Shown: piece by piece, positions 43,960 to 52,170 of the stretch
How the letters are laid out: every line of letters starts with the position of its first letter
Position numbering within the stretch: position 1 is the first letter of the stretch
DNA from: Spirochaetota bacterium
Lineage (GTDB): Bacteria; Spirochaetota; UBA4802; JAKQUI01
Length of the DNA: 64,000 nucleotides
Direction of reading: 5' to 3'
Assembly: GCA_029562645.1 (NCBI GenBank)
Contig: JAKQUI010000005.1
Location: 257,961 to 321,960, forward strand
The notes under the pieces: model-generated
Seen by the model: the letters and a program-made list of their open reading frames with translations, nothing else
Databases searched by the model: none
What the model was told of the DNA's origin: nothing
Position numbers and translations under genes: made by a program

Positions 43960-46179
43960 TCAATTCCCGGTCCGGGCCGCTCGTCGCAACGACGGGGGCG
44001 TATAACGCTTGAGGAGGAGCGAAAGCCCAACCACCGTGACCGAGCTTGCCGCCATGGCAAGGCCCGCGAGCTCCGGTCGGAACGTGATTCCCGCGACCGG
44101 CGTCAGGACACCGGCGGCGAGCGGAACGAGAAGCAGGTTGTATGCGAAGGCCCAGAAGAGATTTTGTTTCACGCGCCGCATCACCGCCCTGCCGAGCTCG
44201 ATCGCGCCCGGGATCCCGAGGGGGTCGGCGCCCAGGAGCACGATGTCGCCCGTTTCGATGGCCACGTCGGTGCCGCCGCCCATGGCGATGCCCAGGTCCG
44301 CCTGCGCGATGGCCGGCGCGTCGTTGATGCCGTCGCCCGCGAAGGCAACGCGGCCGCCGCGTTCCTGCAGCGCGCGGATGCGGGCGGCCTTGTTCTCCGG
44401 CAGCGCGGACGAGTAGTGCCGATCGATCCCCGCCTCGGCCGCGACGGCCGCGACGGCGTGTCCCCCGTCGCCGCTGACGAGAATCACCTCGAGCCCCATC
44501 GAGTGGAGCGCGTCCACGGCCGCGCGCGCGTTCACGCGCAGCGGATCGCGCACGGCGAAAAGGCCGCGCAGGACGCCGTCGATCGCGACGAAGACCAGAG
44601 AGGCGCCGTCGAGCGCATGGCGCGTAATGGCGGTGGACGCGGCATTCGGAATGGCGACGCCGTTTTCGCGGAGAAACGGTTCGCTCCCGACCAGGACGGT
44701 CCTTCCGGCCACGCGCGCCGAGATCCCCTTGCCGCCGAATGCGACAAGCCCCTCGGCCGGATCGGGCATGATGCCGGATGCCGCGGCATGCATGAGGATG
44801 GCGCTCGCGAAGGGGTGCGTCGATTTCGCCTCGGCCCCGGCCGCGAGCGCGATGAGCTCGAGTCGATCGATATCGAAGGACTCCACGGCGCTCACCTGGG
44901 GCGCTCCCATGGTGATGGTGCCGGTCTTGTCGATCATCACTGCGGTGAGCCGCTCCGATTGCTCGAGCGCCTCGCCGCTTTTCACAAGGATGCCCAGCTC
45001 GGCGCCCCGGCCGATCCCCACGGTGAGCGCCGTGGGCGTGGCCAGGCCGAGCGCGCAGGGACAGGCGACGACGAGTATGGCGATGAGCACCGACAGGGAA
45101 AAGATGGCCGTGCCGCCCAGGAGAAAGAACCATGCGGCCGATGCGGTGAGCGCGATGGCGAGAATGGTTGGAATGAACCATACGATGATGCGGTCGGCGA
45201 AGCGTTGCACCGGCGGGCGCGCGCCCTGGGCGGTGCGGACCAGCCGGATGATTCCGGCAAGGACGGTGTCGCGGCCGATCCGCTCCGCGCGCACCGTAAG
45301 CAGTCCGTTTCCATTGATGGTTCCGCCGGTCACGCGGTCACCCGGCCCACGGTGGACCGGAACCGGCTCGCCGGTGAGCATGGACTGGTCGACGGCGCTC
45401 TCTCCGGCGATGACGGTTCCATCAACGGGGAGCGCGTCGCCCGGGCGGACGAGAACGGTATCGCCCGCGCGGACGGCGTCGGCGGGTACGGTCGATTCGA
45501 CGCCGTCGCGGATCACGGTCGCACTCTTTGGGTGCAGGTCCATGAGGCGGCGGATCGACGTCGATGTCTTGCCACGCGCGCGGGCCTCGAGGTATTTTCC
45601 AAGCATGAGAAAGGCGGCGAGCATGATCGCGGTCTCGACGAGCATGAACTCCATCGACAATACGCCCGTGGCGGCAAGGGCGCTCGCGACGATGGCCACC
45701 CCCATGCCGAGCGCATACATCACGTCCATGGTGAGCGCGCGGTTGCGCAGCGCACGGACGGCCCCGGCGAAGATGGGGGCGCTGACGAACAGGAACACCG
45801 GCAGCGCCGCCAGGAAGACGAACGGCGAGTGCGCGATCATCTTCGCGGCGGGAAGATACATGAGCGCCATGAGCGGAAGCGCGACGGCGAGTCCCGCGAC
45901 AAAGCGGACCTTTCGGGAGCGAAGCTCGCGCGCGGTCTCCTCGTCGTCGAAGGACGGCGCGTCATCGGCGGTCCCGAGGAAGGAGTACCCGGCGCGCTCG
46001 ACCGCCGCCGCGATCGCGTCGATCGGAACCGGCGCGCCGGAGAAATGCACGATGGCGATGCCGGTTGCGTAATCGACCTCGGCCGAGGCGACGCCGGGGA
46101 GGCTCGCCAGAGCGCCCTCGATGGCGCGCGAACACATCACGCAACTCATTCCGCCGATAGTGATCGTGACGCTGTTCAT
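43960..46179 (-). CDS. copA: Copper-translocating P1B-type ATPase
   Basis: The 739-aa pump has one N-terminal metal-binding domain ([16 protein letters not shown]), eight expected membrane helices, the ion-site CPC ([12 protein letters not shown]), the phosphorylation site DKTGTITMG, the nucleotide-domain HP (KSTHPFASA) and the hinge [25 protein letters not shown] and MAASS in the last helices are the copper(I)-selectivity positions. It exports Cu(I) using ATP. The ATG at 46179 begins the metal-binding domain; a GTG 12 bases upstream is in frame. Confidence 0.95.
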   Translation of the reverse strand: MNSVTITIGGMSCVMCSRAIEGALASLPGVASAEVDYATGIAIVHFSGAPVPIDAIAAAVERAGYSFLGTADDAPSFDDEETARELRSRKVRFVAGLAVALPLMALMYLPAAKMIAHSPFVFLAALPVFLFVSAPIFAGAVRALRNRALTMDVMYALGMGVAIVASALAATGVLSMEFMLVETAIMLAAFLMLGKYLEARARGKTSTSIRRLMDLHPKSATVIRDGVESTVPADAVRAGDTVLVRPGDALPVDGTVIAGESAVDQSMLTGEPVPVHRGPGDRVTGGTINGNGLLTVRAERIGRDTVLAGIIRLVRTAQGARPPVQRFADRIIVWFIPTILAIALTASAAWFFLLGGTAIFSLSVLIAILVVACPCALGLATPTALTVGIGRGAELGILVKSGEALEQSERLTAVMIDKTGTITMGAPQVSAVESFDIDRLELIALAAGAEAKSTHPFASAILMHAAASGIMPDPAEGLVAFGGKGISARVAGRTVLVGSEPFLRENGVAIPNAASTAITRHALDGASLVFVAIDGVLRGLFAVRDPLRVNARAAVDALHSMGLEVILVSGDGGHAVAAVAAEAGIDRHYSSALPENKAARIRALQERGGRVAFAGDGINDAPAIAQADLGIAMGGGTDVAIETGDIVLLGADPLGIPGAIELGRAVMRRVKQNLFWAFAYNLLLVPLAAGVLTPVAGITFRPELAGLAMAASSVTVVGLSLLLKRYTPPSLRRAARTGN

Positions 46180-46367
46180 GTTCTCCACCACCCGCGCATC
46201 GATATCATGGGTTGTCGCGCCGTTGAAACGCGCATGCGCATCAGCCCCGTGATGCGAAGTGTATGCCGCGGATCCCCGAGTGACAAGAAAAATTCGATGA
46301 TTTCATCGCAGAATAACTGGACAGCGCTTCGCGTCGGTTGATAGGATGTTGCCCGGGAGGAGCGTCC

Positions 46368-47204
46368 ATGGTGCAGATGAAATTCGCGATCGCCCGGTCC
46401 GACGAGGAGGATTTCTCCGACGCGCTGTTCGACGAGGGCGCGGACAGCGTTGCCGTCGAGAACGCCCCCGCGGACGATGCGGTGGTGCTGACGGCCATTT
46501 TCCGGGAGATGAAGACGCTGCGCGAGGAGCTCGCGTGGCGCCTCACCGAGGTCGCGGAGCTCGAGGAGAGCGTGTGGAAATACCGCTGGCTGGAGCACCT
46601 GGAGGGCGTCGCATTGACCGACGAGGTGTACGTGCAGCCGACGACCTCGTCGGGCCTGGTCCCGCGCGAGTATCCGTACATAATCCTCATCGATCCGCGC
46701 GACGCATTCGGCGACGGGCACCATCCCACCACCGCGCTGTGCGCCGATGCGCTCTCGACGATAACGAGGAGCGTTCCGATCGAACGCCGCGCGCAGATGC
46801 GCGTCATTGACGTGGGGACCGGCACCGGCGTGCTCGCGGTGCTGGCGGCGCTCCTCGGCTACGGGCGGGTGGACGCCATCGACATCGATCCGGAGTCGGT
46901 CGCGCGGGCGCGGGAAAATTTTGCGCGAAACGAGTGCGCTCGCATCGGCGCCGCCTGCGCTCAGGTCGCGGAACACGCGGCCGACGCGCCCTACGATATC
47001 GTGATCGCGAACCTGTTGAGCGGCATCATCACCGACAATATCGATCACCTCCGTCGCCTCACCACCCCGGGGGGGACGATCATCGCAAGCGGCGTGAGCG
47101 ATCAGTGGCATGACGAGATGACGGGCCTGTTTCGCACGCACCGACTTGTCGTGCATCGACACGATCGGAAGGACGGATGGAACGGATATGTCGTTGGCGC
47201 CTGA
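46368..47204 (+). CDS. prmA: Ribosomal protein L11 methyltransferase
   Basis: The 278-aa enzyme methylates ribosomal protein L11 with SAM. Diagnostic motifs: an N-terminal small domain with FRE and WKYRWLEHL, then DPRDAFGDGHHPTTALC, the SAM loop VIDVGTGTGVLAVLAALLG, AIDIDPESV and IVIANLLSG. Length and order fit PrmA. GGGAGGAGCGTCC precedes the start at 46368. It is followed by a zinc-ribbon protein gene on the same strand. Confidence 0.92.
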   Translation: MVQMKFAIARSDEEDFSDALFDEGADSVAVENAPADDAVVLTAIFREMKTLREELAWRLTEVAELEESVWKYRWLEHLEGVALTDEVYVQPTTSSGLVPREYPYIILIDPRDAFGDGHHPTTALCADALSTITRSVPIERRAQMRVIDVGTGTGVLAVLAALLGYGRVDAIDIDPESVARARENFARNECARIGAACAQVAEHAADAPYDIVIANLLSGIITDNIDHLRRLTTPGGTIIASGVSDQWHDEMTGLFRTHRLVVHRHDRKDGWNGYVVGA

Positions 47205-47229
47205 ATGAGTGAGGCGCCGGGAGACCGCC

Positions 47230-47745
47230 ATGGACCGCATCGAGGCGCAACTCATCATCGACATCCTGAAGACCGGCAGCCGGTATTACCGGCCCCTGGA
47301 CCGAGAGTTTTCCAGCGAGGACGAGGGCTTCTTTATTTGGTACCGACCCGAGTCGGACGACTTCGTGGTGCGCAGATACGAAACGGACGACTGGGCGGTG
47401 CACCGGCCCGGATGTGACGAGGAGATGGTGGTATCCGAGTCGGTGTTGATGCGACTGTTCACCGAATACGGGCGAGACAATGCCCTGTGGCCGTTATACG
47501 ACACAAACCGCTACCGCTTCGATTTCGACACGCCGCAGCCCCGTAAAACGATCGGGCAGGCCATCCGCGAGAGCATGCATGCGTCCGACCTGGGCAGCCT
47601 GCGGTGCAGCCACTGCGCAAGCCGCGACGTGGAGCCGACGGAGTACTCTTCGGACGTGAACCCGGCCCGGGCGAGGCGGTATGTCCATCTGGCGGTGGAG
47701 TGCACACGCTGCGGGAGGACGTCGGTGTACGAATGGGATGATTAA
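47230..47745 (+). CDS. Hypothetical protein with C-terminal zinc ribbon
   Basis: The 171-aa product starts MDRIEAQLIIDILKTGSRYY after GGGAGACCGCC. The C-terminal 60 residues hold CSHC and, 37 residues later, CTRC, likely one zinc-ribbon site. The rest is acidic and aromatic with no known domain. It follows prmA in the same direction and ends in a terminator that starts within its stop codon. Confidence 0.55.
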   Translation: MDRIEAQLIIDILKTGSRYYRPLDREFSSEDEGFFIWYRPESDDFVVRRYETDDWAVHRPGCDEEMVVSESVLMRLFTEYGRDNALWPLYDTNRYRFDFDTPQPRKTIGQAIRESMHASDLGSLRCSHCASRDVEPTEYSSDVNPARARRYVHLAVECTRCGRTSVYEWDD

Positions 47746-47764
47746 GCGCCGGGCGCTTTTTTTT
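47744..47764 (+). terminator. Intrinsic terminator
   Basis: AAGCGC-CGG-GCGCTT is followed by a run of T, overlapping the stop codon of the zinc-ribbon gene. The stem is short but the T run is long. Confidence 0.65.
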
Positions 47765-48188
47765 ACTCCGCAAGCATCGCCAGGATGAGCCCGAAGAAAC
47801 CGCCGCCGCCGTCCGTATAGCACCATCCGATATGATTGAAACAGCCGCCGCACAGGGCGACGCTCCAGGCGTAGCCGGCGAACCAGGTGTATTCCTCCGT
47901 CGGCGCGCCGGCGGTCACGCAGCCCGGCGCATGTGAAAAACACCCGATCTCGTAGGAGATGCCCGCGGGATTGCTGAAGACATGGCGGTGGGCGCCCTGC
48001 ATGGACATCGCCGCGCTCCGGTGCGTGATGATGGCGCCGCATATGCGGCATCGGAGCGGACGCTTGTCGGCGTCATCCTCGAGGCTCGACGCATCGTCGG
48101 GGAGCTGCCCGCCGTCCCGGGCGCCGGTGGTCCGGAAGGCGTAGATGGCGGGATCATGCGGAATGGTCGTGTGCGTCTGCGTGTTCAA
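47763..48188 (-). CDS. CULT-domain (cereblon-like) protein
   Basis: The product, 141 aa from a TTG start, carries a CULT domain in residues about 45-140. Two zinc pairs, CRIC (47-50) and CGGC (113-116), and three Trp (102, 108, 122) in TWFAGYAWSV and FNHIGWCYT match the thalidomide-binding cage of human cereblon, with the same spacing (W-6-W-5-C-3-C-6-W). HVFSNPAGISYEIGCFSHAPGC is also typical. Bacterial single CULT proteins bind small ligands through this cage; the natural ligand is not certain. No Lon or E3-type domain is present. The start is uncertain: an ATG at 48269 is in frame. Confidence 0.85.
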   Translation of the reverse strand: MNTQTHTTIPHDPAIYAFRTTGARDGGQLPDDASSLEDDADKRPLRCRICGAIITHRSAAMSMQGAHRHVFSNPAGISYEIGCFSHAPGCVTAGAPTEEYTWFAGYAWSVALCGGCFNHIGWCYTDGGGGFFGLILAMLAE

Positions 48189-48339
48189 TCCAGTACACCT
48201 GCTTGTGGCCGCGCGATTCGTAGAGCGACATTTTTCGAACCGCCGGTTCGTACTCGTCGAAAGTATCAACGAGGCAGGCCCGCCCGTGCTCGTCCTGGCG
48301 CATCAGCCGCCACGGACCTCGATCGTATGCATCGCTCAT
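48154..48339 (-). CDS. Small hypothetical protein upstream of the CULT gene
   Basis: The 61-aa product begins MSDAYDRGPWRLMRQDEHGR after GGAGAGCGCC, a good ribosome-binding site. It ends in a YESRGHKQVYWIE pattern that resembles other small bacterial proteins with RGHKQxYW near the end. The gene overlaps the CULT reading frame (35 bases with the TTG start), so the two are probably translated together. Function unknown. Confidence 0.6.
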   Translation of the reverse strand: MSDAYDRGPWRLMRQDEHGRACLVDTFDEYEPAVRKMSLYESRGHKQVYWIEHADAHDHSA

Positions 48340-48434
48340 GGCGCTCTCCGCGGGCGACGGCCCGCGTCATGAGTGTGCTGAAGAGTGCGGCCCCCGTCAA
48401 ATTTTTTCGCATGCAGGGGAACTTTTTTTATCGG

Positions 48435-48463
48435 TTGACGATCGTATCTGAGGGTGGTATATG
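48435..48463 (+). promoter_or_regulatory. Sigma-70-like promoter of the vWA lipoprotein gene
   Basis: TTGACG (48435-48440), 17 bases, then TATATG (48458-48463). It lies 40 bases upstream of the start codon and has the same TTGACG/17-base form as the promoter at 41024. Confidence 0.65.
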
Positions 48464-48502
48464 TTACGCCTCTTTGATTACCTAACCGTGTGGGGAACTA
48501 CC

Positions 48503-50329
48503 ATGAACGCGAAACGATTCATTTGCGCAATCCTGAGCATGTCGCTCGCCGCCGCGATGCTGTATTGCGGAAGTCCCATCCCGCGTGCTAGTGACGATAC
48601 ATCCGCCACCGACGCCAGACGCGATACCAGCGCGCGGAAAACCGATCCCGCCCGCCCGTCCGATCTTGCCCTGGACGAAAAGGAATACAAGAGCGCTGCG
48701 AAGCGTGGCGACAAGAAATCGAATGGGAGAAGCCGTTCCGATGCGGACGCCCCCTCGGGTGAATCGAAACCGTCCACCGCGAAACGCGAACGGCGTCCCG
48801 GGGCCTCGGGGCTCAAGGCGGGGTTCGTCGATGACAACGAGCAGTTCAATCGATACCTGGAGTTCCTGAAAAAATTCGGGAACACGGCGCGGAACATTCC
48901 GTTCGATATCGGCGAGCGCATCATCATCCGCGTGCGTGACGCGAACGGAAAGCCGGCGGCCAATGCGCTGGTCACGGTGAAGAGCGGGTACCGGACGCTC
49001 CTCACCGCGCGCACCTATGCCGACGGCACGGTGCTGTTTTTTCCCGTCGAATACGGTTCGCAGTCGAGCTATCGGGCGACGGCCGAGTTCCAGCAGCAGT
49101 CGGCCGACGCGACCTTCGAACGGACGGGGAAGCGCGAGGTGGTCATTCAGGTGAAAACGCCCCGGGCGGTGATGCAGCGCGTCCCGCTGGACATCCTCTT
49201 CGTGTTCGATACCACCGGCAGCATGGGCGAGGAGATCAACCGCCTCAAGAAAACCCTTGAGATCATTTACCTGAACCTGACGGCGCTCTCGACCAAGCCG
49301 CTGGTTCGCTTTGGCATGGTGCTCTACCGCGATCGGGGCGACGATTACGTGACCAAGGTAGTCCCCTTCACCGAGGACATCGACGCGTTCCAGAAGGAGC
49401 TCGCGGAGGTCTCGGCCTCGGGCGGCGGCGACTATCCCGAGGACCTGCAGGAGGCGCTCCACGACGCCATCAAGAAAATGAAGTGGAACCGGGACGGGAT
49501 CCGGCTCGGATACATCATCACCGACGCGCCGGCGCACCTCGATTACGGACAGAGCTACACCTATACGCATGCGGTGAAGGACGCGCGGGCGAACGCGATC
49601 AAGTTCTTCTCCATCGGGACCGGCGGGCTCACCATCGACGGCGAGTATCAGCTCCGGCAGATCGCGCAGTACACCTACGGGCGCTACATCTTCCTCACCT
49701 ACGGCGAGAAGGGTGATAGCGCGGGCGGCGCGCCCGGCAGCGTGAGCCATCACGTGGGCGCCAATTTCGAGACCGACAAGCTCGAGAGCATCATCATGCG
49801 CTTTGCGCGCAAGGAGCTTTCGTATCTCACGGACAAGCCCCTCGACGACGGCGAGGGCTACTTCCAGGCGAACCGGATCGGCACGGAGGACAAGAAGGAC
49901 ACCGTGAAAAAGCTCTTCACGATGGCGATCGGCCAGCTCGTCGATTTTTCAAGCATCGCGATCGCCCCCAAAACCCGCGCGGCGGTCATGCCCATCGGCT
50001 TCGACGCGAAAAACGCCCCGCTCAAGCTCAATGCGGAGTATTTCACCGAGCACCTCATTCTCTCGCTGGGATCGAGCAAGAAGTTCACCATGGTCGAGCG
50101 CAAGGACCTGCAGCGCATCATGCGCGAGCTCGAGCTGCAGATGGCGGGGCTGGTCGACCAGGGCAATGCCGCAAAGGTGGGCAAGATGATGGGCGCCGAG
50201 GTGCTCATCTACGGCCAGCTCTATCGGAAGAAGGACCACTACGAGCTTTTTATCAAGCTGGTGCGCGTGGAGACCGCCGAGGTGCTGTCGGTCACGCGGG
50301 CGCGGATCGACACCTCACTGGGGCTGTAG
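48503..50329 (+). CDS. Lipoprotein with vWA domain and CsgG/FlgO-like C-terminus
   Basis: The 608-aa product has a lipoprotein signal (MSLAAAMLYCGS) and a low-complexity, charged linker (residues about 25-105). A carboxypeptidase-regulatory or Big-like strand pair lies at about 130-215. A vWA domain at about 230-420 has LFVFDTTGSMGEEINRL as the MIDAS metal site. The last 150 residues (EHLILSLGSSKKFTMVERKD, AAKVGKMMGAEVLIYGQLYR) follow the CsgG/FlgO pattern. It should sit on the outer membrane and bind protein ligands in a metal-dependent way. Confidence 0.78.
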   Translation: MNAKRFICAILSMSLAAAMLYCGSPIPRASDDTSATDARRDTSARKTDPARPSDLALDEKEYKSAAKRGDKKSNGRSRSDADAPSGESKPSTAKRERRPGASGLKAGFVDDNEQFNRYLEFLKKFGNTARNIPFDIGERIIIRVRDANGKPAANALVTVKSGYRTLLTARTYADGTVLFFPVEYGSQSSYRATAEFQQQSADATFERTGKREVVIQVKTPRAVMQRVPLDILFVFDTTGSMGEEINRLKKTLEIIYLNLTALSTKPLVRFGMVLYRDRGDDYVTKVVPFTEDIDAFQKELAEVSASGGGDYPEDLQEALHDAIKKMKWNRDGIRLGYIITDAPAHLDYGQSYTYTHAVKDARANAIKFFSIGTGGLTIDGEYQLRQIAQYTYGRYIFLTYGEKGDSAGGAPGSVSHHVGANFETDKLESIIMRFARKELSYLTDKPLDDGEGYFQANRIGTEDKKDTVKKLFTMAIGQLVDFSSIAIAPKTRAAVMPIGFDAKNAPLKLNAEYFTEHLILSLGSSKKFTMVERKDLQRIMRELELQMAGLVDQGNAAKVGKMMGAEVLIYGQLYRKKDHYELFIKLVRVETAEVLSVTRARIDTSLGL

Positions 50330-51112
50330 GCACAGCTGCATCACCGCGTACATGTATTCGCCGGTGCCGTGGAAGAAGATCGTGTTGTGGTCGGCGCCGG
50401 GAATCATGAGCAGCCGCTTGTCCTTCGCCGGGCAGGCCTCGTAGAGCGCCTTCGCGTCGCTGTACGGGATGATCTGGTCGTATTGCGCATGAATGATGAG
50501 CGTCGGCTTGTCGAACCGCTGCATCTTGTCGATGTTGCGCATGCCGGCCTCCTCCGTGAGCCCCAGCGCCGCGGTGTCGATTCCCATGAGGTCCAGGAGC
50601 GGCAGCGCATAGGCGAAGCCGCTGTCGATGATGATCCCGGCGATATCGTCGCGGCAGGCGTCCGCGAGCTCGAGCGCCGAGGCGCTGCCCAGCGAGCGTC
50701 CCATCACGAACCGCTTTCCCGTGAACCCGTTCTCCGAACAGTAGCGCGAAAAAAAATCGAAGCAGTAATGGCAATCGCGCAGCATGCCCGTGACCGTCGG
50801 GCGGCCGCTCGACCGGCCGTAGCCGCGGTAGTCCACGGGGAGAAAGTTGAGTCCCGCCTCCAGGTAGAGCTGGGCGATGTCGTCGTAATCGGCCGCAACC
50901 TCGCCGTTGCCGTGAAAGAACAGGATGGAGGGCGCCGCGCGGTCCTTCACGTAAAGGCGCCCGCCCACGCGCTCGCCGTTATCGACGGGGATCACGAGGT
51001 CGATCGCGCCCGGCACCTGCGACGCGGAATCGTCCTGGCGCGGCCAGAAGAGGTTCGAGAGCACCTCGGGCCGGTCGAAGGGGGCCAGGTTGATGCGCGA
51101 TACGTCCTTCAT
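50315..51112 (-). CDS. Alpha/beta-hydrolase
   Basis: The 265-aa product has the oxyanion segment ILFFHGNGEVAADYDD, the nucleophile elbow FVMGRSLGSASAL (GRSLGS, Ser nucleophile), the acid in LIIHAQYDQIIPYSDA and the catalytic His in PGADHNTIFFHG. It resembles BAAT/DUF-type serine hydrolases acting on small esters or thioesters. The ATG overlaps the stop of the Uma2 gene upstream by 4 bases, so the two form one unit. Its own stop overlaps the convergent vWA lipoprotein gene by 15 bases. Confidence 0.85.
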   Translation of the reverse strand: MKDVSRINLAPFDRPEVLSNLFWPRQDDSASQVPGAIDLVIPVDNGERVGGRLYVKDRAAPSILFFHGNGEVAADYDDIAQLYLEAGLNFLPVDYRGYGRSSGRPTVTGMLRDCHYCFDFFSRYCSENGFTGKRFVMGRSLGSASALELADACRDDIAGIIIDSGFAYALPLLDLMGIDTAALGLTEEAGMRNIDKMQRFDKPTLIIHAQYDQIIPYSDAKALYEACPAKDKRLLMIPGADHNTIFFHGTGEYMYAVMQLCLQPQ

Positions 51113-51654
51113 GCAGGCAGGTCCTCGAAGATCGTCGCGGGCATCACCGAGAACCCCGGAAGGATGACGGACGCGGCGGGCTCGTCCCCGCAGTATTGTT
51201 TCACCAGGCGGTAGCGCCCGTTCTCGAGGATGTGCACGTGCATGGTCCTGAGCTCGGGATCGACGATCCAGTGTTCCCTGACCCCAAAGCGCTCGTAGAT
51301 CGCCATCTTTTCGATGGCGTCCATGGAGGAATTCGTCGGCGATAAAATTTCGATAACGAGGTCCGGGGCGCCCTGTATGTACCATTTGTCGCCAAGCATG
51401 CTCTTGCGGTCTTTCGCGATGAAGACAATATCAGGTTGGAGTATGTTCGTATCGTCGAAATATACGTCAACGGGTGCGCCGAATATCTCACCCAGCCCCT
51501 CATGTTCAACATGCAGTATAAGAGCGTGTTCGAGCCTTCTTGATATTCGTTGGTGCTTCCAATTTGGCGCTGGTACCATTACGAGATCGCCTCGAATCAA
51601 TTCGAATGGAGCGCTTTCGGGAAGAGTCCGGTAGGTTTCGATTGTATATTTCAT
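51109..51654 (-). CDS. Uma2-family (DUF820) putative restriction-like endonuclease
   Basis: The 181-aa product has FELIRGDLVMVPAPNWKHQR at the start, VDVYFDDTNILQPDIVFIAKD with the D/E-x-x-Q/D region, and PDLVIEILSPTNSSMDAIEKMAIYERFGVREHWIVDP with the second acidic and lysine positions. This is the PD-(D/E)xK-like layout of Uma2. The family is very common in cyanobacteria and scattered elsewhere; its DNA targets are unknown. It precedes the alpha/beta-hydrolase with a 4-base overlap. Confidence 0.88.
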   Translation of the reverse strand: MKYTIETYRTLPESAPFELIRGDLVMVPAPNWKHQRISRRLEHALILHVEHEGLGEIFGAPVDVYFDDTNILQPDIVFIAKDRKSMLGDKWYIQGAPDLVIEILSPTNSSMDAIEKMAIYERFGVREHWIVDPELRTMHVHILENGRYRLVKQYCGDEPAASVILPGFSVMPATIFEDLPA

Positions 51655-51750
51655 TCTGACGCTTATAGTATATACGGATGATTGGAGGATCTATGTCACT
51701 CGCGATGATAGAATACGCGCGGCAGGCAGGAAAAGCAAGAAAAATACTGC

Positions 51751-51781
51751 ACGACGGGCGCCGTGTACCAGCGCCCGTCGT
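51751..51781 (-). terminator. Strong hairpin between the PII gene and a divergently oriented region
   Basis: Eleven perfect pairs, ACGACGGGCGC (51751-51761) and GCGCCCGTCGT (51771-51781), lie 24 bases after the PII stop on the minus strand. On that strand the hairpin is followed by GCAGTATTTTTC, so a Rho-independent terminator of the amtB-PII operon is likely, though the T run is not immediate. Confidence 0.6.
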
Positions 51782-51804
51782 TTGGGGATGGTCGATACGG
51801 GGTT

Positions 51805-52146
51805 CTAGCCGATGGCCTCTTTCCCGCGTTCGCCGGTGCGGATGCGAACGCATTCCTTCAGGTCAAAGACGAAGATCTTGCCGTCGCCAATCTCGCCCTC
51901 CCGGGCGCCGCGCGTAATGGCGGCGATCGTCGGCTCGACGAAATCCTCGTTCACGGCGATCTCGAGCTTCACCTTGCGGAGCAGGGATTCGACCTCCTTG
52001 ACCCCGCGATAGACCTCGGTGATGCCGCGCTGGCGGCCGCAGCCGACCACGTCGACGACGGTGCGTAGGTACACCTTCTCCTTGTCGAGCTCCTTCATGA
52101 CGTCCTCGAGCCGGTGCGGTTTGATGATTGCGATGATATACTTCAT
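51805..52146 (-). CDS. PII-family nitrogen regulator lacking Tyr-51
   Basis: The 113-aa product matches GlnB/Gln[35 protein letters not shown] (residues 36-48), [15 protein letters not shown] and [22 protein letters not shown]. Tyr-46 is present, but position 51, the uridylylation site of the E. coli proteins, is Glu (VKEVES). ATP/ADP and 2-oxoglutarate contacts are kept. It should bind AmtB and control ammonium uptake. It lies 25 bases downstream of amtB on the same strand. Confidence 0.93.
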   Translation of the reverse strand: MKYIIAIIKPHRLEDVMKELDKEKVYLRTVVDVVGCGRQRGITEVYRGVKEVESLLRKVKLEIAVNEDFVEPTIAAITRGAREGEIGDGKIFVFDLKECVRIRTGERGKEAIG

Positions 52147-52170
52147 GGATATCCTCCTGTGGCCTGTCCG

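Noticed and set aside
43894-46341. Very long open frame on the plus strand opposite copA
   Set aside because: It is the complement of a clear P-type ATPase with all motifs. GC-rich coding sequence often leaves the opposite strand open, and the translation is a charged, low-complexity run without domains.
51109-51654. Uma2 gene as part of a restriction or defence island
   Set aside because: No methylase, helicase or other defence gene lies nearby, and the family is common outside such islands.
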